Shown here: positions 47,892-56,681 of the stretch, piece by piece | Position numbering within the stretch: position 1 is the first letter of the stretch | Layout: every line of letters starts with the position of its first letter | DNA from: Nannochloropsis salina CCMP1776 | Lineage: Eukaryota; Sar; Eustigmatophyceae; Eustigmatales; Monodopsidaceae | Assembly: GCA_004565275.1 (NCBI GenBank) | Contig: SDOX01000066.1 | Location: forward strand, 419-57,099 | Length of the DNA: 56,681 nt | Direction of reading: 5' to 3' | Program-made: the position numbers and the translations under genes | The notes under the pieces: model-generated | Databases searched by the model: none | Seen by the model: only the letters and a program-made list of their open reading frames with translations | What the model was told of the DNA's origin: nothing

Positions 47892-48914
47892 CTATTTGAG
47901 CACCTTGCCATATGAATAAACCTGGGTCTCGGGCAGAATCTCTTGCAGCGGACGGTTGTTCCTGCATAAATATGGTAGAGGCAAGCCACAAGCGTAATCT
48001 GTGTACCAAGCTATCTGGGACGTGCTAGCCGTCTGCTGATGCTTGAACACGTACCACTGGACATTGTTTATCGTGCTGTTGAAGCTGGGGCCGGGATTGA
48101 GCTGACATGCACGAAAGAAAGATGGAGTGCCAAGAGAGCCTTGGTAGTGCCAATAGTCCTTTCGTTTCGGCAGCAACCAATAGGGACTGCCGGCTTTGAC
48201 CATGCGCACTTCCTTTCCACCAGGCACCGTCCCCTCGTCGGCAGGCCGAGCAGTCAGGATGTTGAAGAGCCTGTTGGCCTTCCCGGGCCTTAAAAACACG
48301 GCTAAGACCAACGCATTGGTATCGGCCGTGGTTGGCGTCTTGCCTACAGGCAAATGTGCCATATGCACCTCAATTGGGCTATAACGACCATTTACCGAAT
48401 GTAGAGATGTGCCGTGGAAATGTATTTGCCACAGCACCCATACCTGCCCGTCGACAGTAAGCGTGAAAGGTTTTCGGCATGCGCCCCCGAAAAAGCTGAC
48501 CTCGTAAGTAAGATTGTTCTGTTCCACGACCCCTGCACACCGTCCTCCCGAGAACTTCATCCGACCTCGAGCCTTGCCTAAGCCCTCATAGCCCTCCTCA
48601 AAGGCGTCCAGGTTGATGGGAGACTGCTGGCCTCCACCGTTCCCCGGCAAGCACGTCTGAAAGCAAGCAGCACTGATGTATGGCCAGTTCAAGGGCCCAC
48701 AGGGCTCGGCAGTGCCTGCGCCGCACGGGCAGCTGTCGAAGGTAGTCCCGTTGCACGTTCCAAAGGTGTTGGGGTAGTAGCTCCAGGTATCTACCGCCAA
48801 GGAGGGCTGAGGCTTCTGGGTTGGGTCCGAGAAAAGGCCACCGGTGTACTTTTGTTTGGTGACGGCAGCAAACGTGGCGAATGGCAATATGGAAAGTATA
48901 ATAAGGAAGCGCAT
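47892..48914 (-). CDS. CA1: secreted alpha carbonic anhydrase-like protein, altered active site
   Basis: A single exon of 340 aa from the ATG at 48914, chosen because it opens a signal peptide (MRFLIILSILPFATFAA) matching that of CA2. An upstream in-frame ATG at 48992 is possible. Residues 53-90 are Cys-rich. QSPINLD (97-103) and the zinc ligands His165, His167 (WQIHFHG) and His184 (EVHMAH) mark the alpha family, which interconverts CO2 and bicarbonate; such enzymes act in the periplasm or a lumen in algal carbon acquisition. The Glu next to the active site (Glu106 of human CA II) is Leu171 here and the gatekeeper Thr199 is Gly262 (GSLGT). The protein may therefore have little hydratase activity although it should bind zinc. 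It lies 1.6 kb from its paralogue on the same strand. Confidence 0.92.
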   Translation of the reverse strand: MRFLIILSILPFATFAAVTKQKYTGGLFSDPTQKPQPSLAVDTWSYYPNTFGTCNGTTFDSCPCGAGTAEPCGPLNWPYISAACFQTCLPGNGGGQQSPINLDAFEEGYEGLGKARGRMKFSGGRCAGVVEQNNLTYEVSFFGGACRKPFTLTVDGQVWVLWQIHFHGTSLHSVNGRYSPIEVHMAHLPVGKTPTTADTNALVLAVFLRPGKANRLFNILTARPADEGTVPGGKEVRMVKAGSPYWLLPKRKDYWHYQGSLGTPSFFRACQLNPGPSFNSTINNVQWYVFKHQQTASTSQIAWYTDYACGLPLPYLCRNNRPLQEILPETQVYSYGKVLK

Positions 48915-50530
48915 GCAATCTGAAGTGAGTGACAAGGACGAAGCCGTCTTGTATATACTAAGTAGTGATGGATATGGAATGAATGTCGGCAATGAGTAAA
49001 AGATGAGTGAACATCTTGTCTTCCCTTGAACTTTTGCCGGTGAGGAAGACTGTACCTTTCAAAATCTGGCTGCATTCTATTAATAAAGAGATCGGAAACA
49101 CATCGTAAGAGAGTATGCATAGTATGTCACGAGGAGTCGACATTTATAAGAAATATTACATCATTACAAGATGTCTCACAAGTGTGAGAGAAAAATGTGA
49201 TGGCATACGACTTCGTAAAATTATGGGTTTACACATGTTTATTAACTGTAATGGTTCGCTGGCGGCTTAATCGAGGTAGCCATCACTGTCTCCCCTTTTT
49301 TGAATAAGCCCCAGATTTCGACATAATGCAAAATGGTTCCAGCAGGTGGACAGTAAAGTTTCATTGGATAACCGTGTCACGATGAGTTCTAGCCATCTCG
49401 TCTCTTTTTCAATTAGTTCTCATCGTGAAGGTCAACATTTTCCTGTACAGGTCGGCTGTTCAACAAGTTGCGAGCAGTGCGCATTAGGTTTCCTGAGCTT
49501 TCTGATTGGAAAGGCGGTCTCTTTACGGGCAGTTCGATCCGTCTTCGCCATACATGACAGACTCTCTCAAAGAAGTCGGTTAAGTGAGTGCAAATTTCGC
49601 AAACTCATTTGCCTTTGCTCCTTTATCGCGTCCAGGTGGATGATCAGCTCGCTGCCGAAGAAGCATGTTCACCCATCGCCTGAACACCTGTGTAACGGCT
49701 AGAAATCGGCCTCAGATATGAGGAAACGGCGAAGAAAAGAAAAGGAAAATTATTCCAAGAAAACTATTTTTCCTTCGCGAAGGAATTCATGCAAAAGTAT
49801 TTAAAAGAAAATTCTTCCTCGTAAAAGAATGTCTCCTTCTCTTGAACTGAAAATACTTTTTCTTCATCCCCTGGCCATACCCCAGAAAATTTTTCTGGCT
49901 CAAGAAAAATATTTTCTTTTCTTAGATTTAAGACATTTTAATTTGACCTCTGGCCTTTTACGTAAAATTCTCTTTTCAAAGGCAAAGAGGAAAGATGGTG
50001 GGGTTCTATATGCCTAAAACTTTAAATATTCTTTCTGATGGCATTTCTGCGCCATTCAAAATACAAAAGACAAGGCTAAAATGTTCACGATGGATTCATA
50101 TGTCCTACTCTTTTAAACCAAGCAACTTTTTTGAGACTCCCCTACGTTTGTTGCATAGTACGCGAGTGAGTTTATACATGAGGCGACGAGGGATTTGAAC
50201 CGTTGCATGACATTTTGGAGAGAAACCTGCCCATTATCAAATGATATGTAGACACTTTTTCATCAACAAGGTAAAATGAAGCCAACAAGATGTAAGATCT
50301 CAGGATCAGAAAATGATTCTTTGTTTCCAGATGTAAGACCTCTGCAACTCAGGCTAGATCTCTCAACACATAACAGCAGCTTAGGAGGATGCGGGTCATA
50401 TTCCGCAAGTCATTTTCGCCCCCAAAGGACGCAATTGTTCAGGGTTATCAATATGCAATAAAGGTTTTTGAAAAGGGTACTAAGAAATGTCAGATAATAT
50501 GTTGATAGCCGCGTAGTTACAGGGCGCTTA
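48915..50530. other. Intergenic region between the carbonic anhydrases
   Basis: No supported gene in 1.6 kb; includes the CA1 upstream region. The frame at 49346-49702 (+) has no domain. AT-rich, with a 16-bp perfect palindrome (TTCCTTCGCGAAGGAA) at 49770-49785. Confidence 0.55.
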
Positions 50531-51556
50531 CTATTTGAGCACCTTGCCATATGAATAAACCTGGGTCTCGGGCAGTATCTCTTGCAAGGGACGATTGCTC
50601 GTGCACAGATATGGCAGAGGCAAGCCACAGAGATAGTCCGTGAGCCATGCTATCTGGGAGACGCTTGCTGTCTGTTGATGCTTGAACACGTACCACTGGA
50701 CATTGTTGATCGTGCTGTTGAAGCTGGGGCCGGGATTGAGCTGACATCCGCCGTACGATACGGTTGTAAGGGAGCCTTGGTAGTGCCAATAGTCCTTTCG
50801 TTTCGGCAGCAACCAATAGGGACTGCCGGCTTTGACCATGCGCACTTCCTCCCCACCAGGCACCGTCCCTTCGTCGGCAGGCCGAGCAGTCAGGATGTTG
50901 AAGAGCCTGTTGGCCTTCCCGGGCCTTAAAAACACGGCTAAGACCAACGCATTGGTATCGGCCGTGGTTGGCGTCTTGCCTACAGGCAAATGAACCATAT
51001 GAGCTTCAACAGGGCTATATATCCCGTTTACTGAGTGCTCGGAAGGGCCATGTAGATGGATCTGCCACAGCACCCATACCTGCCCGTCGACAGTAAGCGT
51101 GAAAGGTTTCCGGCAAGCATCCCCAAAGAATACCACCTCATAGGTACTGAGTCCCTTTTTTATTAGTCCTGCACACCGTCCTCCCGAGAACTTCATCCGA
51201 CCTCGAGCCTTGCCTAAGCCCTCATAGCCCTCCTCAAAGGCGTCCAGGTTGATGGGAGACTGCTGGCCTCCACCGTTCCCCGGCAAGCACGTCTGAAAGC
51301 AAGCAGCACTGATGTATGGCCAGTTCAAGGGCCCACAGGGCTCGGCAGTGCCTGCGCCGCACGGGCAGCTGTCGAAGGTAGTCCCGTTGCACGTTCCAAA
51401 GGTGTTGGGGTAGTAGCTCCAGGCATTTACCGCCAAGGAGGGCTGAGGCTTCTGGGTTGGGTCCGAGAAAAGGCTACCGGTGTACTTTTGTTTGGTGAAG
51501 GCGGAAAACGTGGCGAATGGAAGGATAAAAAGGATGCAGAGTTGCAAGCGGTGCAT
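50531..51556 (-). CDS. CA2: secreted alpha carbonic anhydrase
   Basis: A single exon of 341 aa starting with a signal peptide (MHRLQLCILFILPFATFSA). Compared with CA1 the key residues are complete: zinc ligands His167, His169 (WQIHLHG) and His186 (EAHMVH), the active-site Glu173 (GPSEHS) and Thr264 (GSLTT). It should therefore catalyse reversible CO2 hydration outside the plasma membrane or in a lumen. The histidine proton shuttle of animal enzymes (His64) is not obvious. Long stretches are identical to CA1 at nucleotide level; differences cluster in patches. The likely role is inorganic carbon supply to photosynthesis, which is inference from the family and secretion. Confidence 0.94.
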   Translation of the reverse strand: MHRLQLCILFILPFATFSAFTKQKYTGSLFSDPTQKPQPSLAVNAWSYYPNTFGTCNGTTFDSCPCGAGTAEPCGPLNWPYISAACFQTCLPGNGGGQQSPINLDAFEEGYEGLGKARGRMKFSGGRCAGLIKKGLSTYEVVFFGDACRKPFTLTVDGQVWVLWQIHLHGPSEHSVNGIYSPVEAHMVHLPVGKTPTTADTNALVLAVFLRPGKANRLFNILTARPADEGTVPGGEEVRMVKAGSPYWLLPKRKDYWHYQGSLTTVSYGGCQLNPGPSFNSTINNVQWYVFKHQQTASVSQIAWLTDYLCGLPLPYLCTSNRPLQEILPETQVYSYGKVLK

Positions 51557-52770
51557 TGGAGCAAAGGGCAGTTGCCTGATCAGGGATTCATTTGACGAGT
51601 AAAGGAACAGAAAAAGGTCATTGACGACTGAGGATTGAGATTAAAGGGCTAGTACTCTAATGATTTAAGGCCCAAATGACGAGAACTGATAGTATTTCGC
51701 ATATGCATTGCAACAATATAGAGAGAAGGTCCGTTACAATTTGATTTGGGGGGTGTCATCCATGTTTTTTTCACCGTACGTAATTATTCGTCAAAGCGCC
51801 AGACTTTCCTTACATAGAAAGTCCCTTAAAGAGAAAAAGAATTTGAAGCATTTGTGAGCATAGAGGAAGTTGTTGGCGGGCCCTCTCAAAGCCTGCTGCT
51901 TTTGGCCTATCCTCAGTGGATTCCAGGATATGCTTTATGCTCGGCATTTTTTTCTCTCGAATTTTACGTGCTAGGAGGAAGATTCGGTCCCAGAAATTTC
52001 GTGCTTCGTCAACCTACGCTTTGTAAAAATGTACGACTAACAATTGAAGAGGTCATATAGCCCAAAAATATTTGAAAATCATTCGTTATTTTCTGGGAAG
52101 AGGCGTGAGTACATGCTGAAAACCTCCACACGGTCAAGAAGATCGGGCTCTATCATGAGCATCTCTATCATCTGTATGTTTATGCTTTCAACCCGCCAAG
52201 TAAGTCGTCGAAACCCAAGCTACGATGTCAGAGCCTGAACAGAATTGCTCTTTGCTCTATGTAATACATTTCTTTCATATGAAAAGAAGAACATAGTGGC
52301 CCATAATGTCGGATACTTTCTTGAGCGAAGCGTCGCTGCTTTCCTCATGTACTCTGTATATACAGCCTTATGCATTTTGACCTACCGTACACGTACGTAA
52401 GCGGTAGTTGAACCAGATTTGAGTCTTGCAATCTCTTCTGCTACGTTTGTGTCTGTAGAAACTTTACATTCCTCATTTTTGGATGACAAGGTAATTCTGA
52501 AGAAGAGTAGATGTCACCTTATGAATGCCATGAACTCTTTCAAAATAATATGATACAAAAGGGTTCGTGAGTAGAATTGGTTTTAATAGGTACAGCGCGC
52601 AGCTTCGTAATTCCAGATGAGTAAGCGCATGGAGAGAAAGCCTGCAAAAGAACACGATTCGAACACGAACGGGAAAAACTACATTTCAATCCCGACGACT
52701 GAGGTCTTCCAGAGAGACATCTCAAGGGTTTCGATTTCAGTATTTTTCTACACAACAACATCGTTCTCCC
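51557..52770. other. Spacer at the subtelomere-core boundary
   Basis: No supported gene; AT-rich up to about 52740, then abruptly GC-rich. Contains the upstream region of CA2 and the 3' flank of the rhomboid-like gene. Frames at 51854-52238 have no domain. Confidence 0.55.
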
Positions 52771-54346
52771 CTACCGCCGGAGCAACGTGGCCGTCTCTTC
52801 CTCGTTTTCGTTCGAAGAGGACGCCGTGGGCCCGTTCGGACCACCGAACTTCGCGGCCCGTGCCTCTGCCAGCTCTCGAGCATTGGCGGGGGGCCTGGAA
52901 GCACTGCTACCACTGCTGCTGCTCCCACCACCCCCTAGTCCTAGCAAACCCCGTGCTCCTCCTGTCCGCGCGCCGCCCCCCCCCCCCAACGTTTGCCCAC
53001 TTCCCTGAAAAGCAGCTCCCCCTGCCCCCCCTCCCGCTAGTTTTGAACCCTCCACCCCCTCGCCCCCACCTCCGTTATGTATCGTGGGTGGATTTCTCGC
53101 CACGCCAAAACCCCTCCCGGCCACTCCGCCTCCCTCCCTCCCTCCCTCTGCCCCGCCCCCCCCCTCCCCCACCACTGTTGGCAACCACGCCTCCGCCCCC
53201 CTCGCTGCTGCCGCAGACACAAACCCCGTCCTCGACCCCAGCCACGAGCCAATTCGCCCCTCTTCCCAGCGAGTCAGACAGGCAAGGGAAGGAAGCAATA
53301 CGTCCAGGTAGCCCCATCCTATCAAGTAGCCTACTCCCACGGCGAGACCCAGGTCGAGGCGGGGGCCCGCGAAGAGGGAGAACAGAAGGAAGAGGAGGAG
53401 GGGGAAGTAGAGGGAGGGGATCTGGCAGGGGAGGCCGAAGAGCTGCCGGGTAGGGAGGTTGGAGGCCAGGCAGTCGACTGGGAGAGGGAGGGGAAGGGAA
53501 AAACGGGGGAGGGGGGGAGGAAGGGTTGGGTCAATGTTGCACAAACAGCTTACTAGATCCTTGGATTCGGTCTATAAGAGTGACTGAGAAATAGAAGTCC
53601 TCGTCATGCCCGAAAGCCTCCCCCGGCCCTTCCGGCTAGCTCTTTCCCTTCGACAGACCCTCTAGTACCCTCTAGTAACCCCCATTTCGCTCCCTGCCTT
53701 GCTCCCTCGCCGTATATACACCTGTCAGAAGGCCCAGAACGACGATCCAGAAAGATCCTGCCGAGAGGTAAAGCGCTGAGGGCTGAAGCACGGAGAGGAG
53801 GAGACAGATCAGGAGGAAGAGGAGGTTGGTGAGGAAGGAGGTGGCCGCCATCAGACACAGGAAAGAGGTACTGCCCTTGGCCTGGGAAGCGAAAATATGG
53901 CGGGTAAAAGGAAGAAATGGAGGAAAAACGGACCAAATGTGAGTCTATCAAGTAAGACTGAGCAATAGTGACAAGATCGCCGCATTTCTGCCTCTTCTTA
54001 GGCCCTCCAAGGCATGCCCTCAGCCCCATCTCCTGCCCACCTGCTCGAGCGTGGTGGCCATCCCTCCCAGGGACAAGCAGAGGAACAACACAGAGAGCAA
54101 GCCCTCGGTGTAAAAGGGAGAGAGGAAAGGCCGCCAGAGCTGCAGCTTGTAGATGCTCATGTACGGGATGTTGGCCAGGTATGCCGTCAGATCCACAACC
54201 CATGAGAGTGCATAGAGGGCAAGGAGGAGATGAAGAGTGCTGCGTGTGATGAAGGGTGTGGAGGCGCACCAATTGTGGTACCATTCCTTCACAGAGGCGA
54301 GGGGAGAGGGGGCCGTGCCGCCAGAGGGCGGGGCACTTGAGGCCAT
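52771..54346 (-). CDS. Rhomboid-like multi-pass membrane protein, probably a pseudoprotease
   Basis: Exons 54346-54041, 53875-53722, 53477-52771; phases agree, 389 codons (388 aa). Five or more hydrophobic segments follow a short soluble N-terminus. Residues 60-76 (NIPYMSIYKLQLWRPFLSP) match the rhomboid superfamily pattern of a loop followed by QLWR. The catalytic GxSG is replaced by SAGSFW (140-145), and the segment that should bear the catalytic His reads AVGVGYLIGWGYLDVL without one. It is thus more like the non-protease branch (derlin, UBAC2 or TMEM115 type), which works in ER or Golgi protein handling. The C-terminal 180 residues are Gly-rich and low in complexity, with an acidic Ser/Asn end. 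Exon 3 could start at a second nearby acceptor. GC-rich codon use contrasts with the subtelomeric genes. Confidence 0.75.
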
Positions 54347-55497
54347 CTGAAGATAAGAGAAGAGAAAAGGGGGACCACGACTGTAAGTCTATATTCTAAG
54401 AATGGCTTCAAAACAAGATGCACGTGAGAAAATGTCCCAATATTCACTCCCAAGGAGAAAGAGAGCCGGCTGGTCTGTCCGGGGGAGGGGGGGCGCGTGG
54501 AAAGGAAAGGAATAATGCACCATCTCTCCATGCTCCGAAATGGAAAAATCATCATGCGTCCCTTCCCAAAAGCTCAGTATTTGCATGAGAACAGTCATGG
54601 TTCCATTTGCACATTTAATGACCTGTTGTGCATGTGAGGCACAGGAACAGCCTCTTTCATAGTGCTTCCTTCTTTCTTCTTCCGAAACTCGAACTAAGCG
54701 CCGTGGACTGTGATTCTGAAGGCATTAAGTCTCCACGTGCTGGTCCTTAGCCTCCATTCACTGAACCTGAGAACCGTGCATACGATAGAACATGCGTGCT
54801 TGCGGGCGCGCTTGGTGTCTTCAGGGGCTCAATAATGGAACAAAATCTCACACGACCGGGCACGGGCCGTTCGCGCCGTGCCGGTAATAATACAGCCGTC
54901 GTAATTATCATGTGATTTCTTCCTCCGGCATGCCACGCGCACTGTACCAATTCCGTTTCCTTCATTTATCTTCCCATTCGTATGGTCCGTGTGATGCCAT
55001 GCCCGTGGGCGTTTTGTGCTGGTATTGTCTCTTAAAGAGGGAGGTGACGGCTTCTAGGCCGGTGTCGGCCGTGGCCCGCCCGGGCGCACACGTTTAGTCG
55101 CATAATCACGGCCAATGGATCCGTCAGAATAACTGCTGGGCAACCAATGCTCGCAGTGAAGCATATGGATGTAGGGTGTGATGCTACTTAAGCCAGGATT
55201 GTCGTGCCACGACTTTTACAGCACGGAGGACTCGTCACGGGCCCGCCTGTGTGAGCACAGCGGCCGCCCCCCTTTCGATGTGCCGTGACAGGCTGTTCGA
55301 CCTTAGGCACCCTTCCCACGGGAGCTTCTGTCGCAGCATCAGATGCATTAGATCTCTACACAAGCACCACGCGGCAATTTGGCTCTGAATGAGGCAACGG
55401 CCGCCTGAAATGTACTCCAGGCAGATTTTTCAATAAATCACCCTCATCCCTCCCTCCCTCCTACTCCCTTCTCCTCGTTGCATTTCTGTAGAGTAAG
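54347..55497. promoter_or_regulatory. Divergent intergenic region
   Basis: No gene seen. About 1.15 kb separates the start of the rhomboid-like gene (-) from the start of the Tudor-like gene (+), so promoters of both should lie here. I recognise no specific motif. Confidence 0.4.
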
Positions 55498-56681
55498 ATG
55501 TCTCTGCGCTTGGCTATTAAAGCCTCGCTGGAGTCCACAGTACCTGTGAGTGGGGCGAGCGGTGGTACTACCAAACCGCCAGGTCCGTCCTCCCAGAGGC
55601 CTCAAGCAGGGCAACAAGTAAGCGGGGCGGGAGGCACAAGCGCCGGGCGCCGAAAGTCTTGGGTGAGTGGGGATGTGGGGTGATATACCAGGGGCAAAAG
55701 ACTGCGTGAGGGGGGCCTGACAGTGTGCACGTGTCAATTCTAGCAAGAAAAGAGGCGTGGGAGGGGTCAGGCCCTACCAAGCGGGGCGAGCGATATGATC
55801 AGGGTGGCGACACGGCGTATATGCATGCCACGCGACCGGCTGCCACACCTTTACCACCACTGATCACGCCACACCCCCCTTTGTGTTACAGGAGCCGCCC
55901 AAGGCCGGGAGCAAGGGAGGCAGCGTCTCCTCCAAGAAGAGCGCCGGGGGCAGCGCCAGTAGCAGTCAGAGCAGCCGGCGGAGGGGAGGCGAGGCCGCCC
56001 GAGAAAGAGCTTCCGCAAGGAAGGTCGGACGGAAGAGCCCCGGGCATGCTCCCCTCAGCCGGAAGACCTCGAGTGCGAGCGTGGACGATTCCAGCTTGAG
56101 CCTCTCCTCAGCTTCGTCCTCTCCCGGCTCCTCAGGCGGGGAGGAGGAGGAGGAGGAGGAGGAGGAGGAGGAGGAGGAGGAGGAGGAGGAGGAGGAGGAG
56201 AGGAGTGGGTGGAGAGGTGGCGTTGCGTCGGAGTGGAGGGAGGGAACGGGCGGGAAGTCGTTGGGGGCGGGAGAAAGGAGGGATTCGGCGACGGAGGAAG
56301 GAAGGCGGGGAGGAGATGGAGGAGGGAGAGGAAGAGGAAGTGGAGGAGGAGGAGGACGAGGAGGAGGAAGGGGTGGCGAGAAGCCCGCCGAGCCCTGGCA
56401 TGCTCCGACGGGCGCAAGGGCTGCGGTACATGGTAGGAGCGCGGGTGCGTGCGAGGAAGCGAGGGAGGGAGGGGTGGTGGGCGGCCACGGTGTCTTCGGT
56501 GGACTGCCTGGGGGGCCGGGGCTGGATCGAGTTTGACGACGATGGGGAGGAGGAGGAGGACGAGGAGTTTTCGCTCGACGGCGCTGACGTGGTCCTAGAA
56601 ACGGACCGGGAGGGGAGGCACAGGCTGACCCGGCGGGGGAGTACGGGGGGGGGCGGGGAGGGAGGGGCCCGTCCGTCCCGT
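55498..56681 (+). CDS. Ser/Lys-rich, acidic protein with Tudor-like domain, 3' partial
   Basis: The ATG at 55498 begins MSLRLAIKASLESTVP. A first exon ends at a GTAAGC (55619) or GTGAGT (about 55663) donor, both phase 0, and exon 2 starts after TTTGTGTTACAG at about 55890. Exon 2 is Ser/Lys/Arg-rich (GGSVSSKKSAGGSASSSQSS) and reaches a run of about 20 Glu encoded by a GAG microsatellite. From about 56300 another frame becomes acidic, then gives VGARVRARKRGREGWWAATV and GWIEFDDDG, a Tudor/Agenet-like fold pattern found in chromatin or methyl-mark readers. The frame change between the Glu run and this domain means either an unseen intron or an uncertain microsatellite length. The gene runs off the window. 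Confidence 0.6.
56139..56201. repeat. GAG/GGA microsatellite
   Basis: About 20 GAG triplets, read as poly-Glu in the frame of exon 2. Such tracts are prone to length error in sequencing and in vivo, which bears on the frame change of the surrounding gene. Confidence 0.95.

Noticed and set aside
49770-49785. 16-bp palindrome as a regulatory site
   Set aside because: Isolated, in AT-rich spacer, without a second copy near the other carbonic anhydrase gene.
52617-53556. Plus-strand frames of up to 278 codons opposite the rhomboid-like gene
   Set aside because: Pro/Gly/Ser-rich shadows of the minus-strand exon 3 and its Gly-rich tail.
1-56681. CRISPR arrays, operons, ribosome-binding sites
   Set aside because: The window is eukaryotic (telomere, spliceosomal introns); none is expected and none is seen.
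1-56681. tRNA or rRNA genes
   Set aside because: No cloverleaf-type or rRNA-like segment was recognised by eye; a covariance-model scan (tRNAscan-SE, Infernal) would settle it.

Overview
The window is the end of a eukaryotic chromosome. It opens with about 170 bases of CCCTAA repeats (TTAGGG on the G strand), so position 1 is the telomere and coordinates run inward. Genes have short spliceosomal introns (mostly 65-150 nt, GTAAG/GTGAG donors, CAG/TAG acceptors), and many products carry signal peptides and N-glycosylation sequons. Two alpha-type carbonic anhydrases, a stramenopile-like gene style and GC-rich inner genes suggest a unicellular alga, possibly a eustigmatophyte of the Nannochloropsis/Microchloropsis kind. 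That assignment is inference; no ribosomal or organellar marker is present.

Layout. 1-935: telomere and spacer with interstitial telomere repeats. 935-3734 (-): large secreted protein of unknown function. 3735-10999: spacer with degenerate repeats, two GC-rich islands of decayed core-type genes (one an MFS transporter fragment) and no convincing intact gene. 11002-13414 (-): eight-exon secreted protein with a WSC-like module and a seven-bladed beta-propeller, one blade per exon. 13415-18722: spacer, relic telomere repeats, Copia fossils with an inverted LTR pair, and a carbonic anhydrase fragment. 18723-30613: two copies of a secreted fibre-like repeat gene (S-A, S-B), each with a divergently oriented fibre-like gene upstream. 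32382-43467 (-): a second family of secreted fibre-like genes (P1, truncated P4, P2). 45000-47440: a Copia mosaic enclosing a P-family exon. 47892-51556 (-): two alpha carbonic anhydrases. From about 52750 the sequence turns GC-rich: a rhomboid-like membrane protein (-) and a partial Tudor-like, acidic protein (+), probably the start of the chromosome core.

The main story is a subtelomeric nursery of secreted, repeat-built surface proteins. In both the S and P families, paralogues share a nearly identical block covering the signal peptide, the N-terminal part of the gene and the upstream intergenic DNA, while the 3' exons encoding the C-terminal tips have diverged strongly. This pattern fits repeated duplication or gene conversion of the 5' half with retention of different tips, and could generate surface variation. 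The two carbonic anhydrases show a related mosaic: long identical stretches, with differences concentrated around the active site, including the expected gatekeeper Thr and Glu, which one copy lacks.

Intron positions are my own reading of splice signals and frame. They are well supported where exon phases and paralogues agree (propeller gene, S and P families, rhomboid-like gene) and weaker elsewhere.
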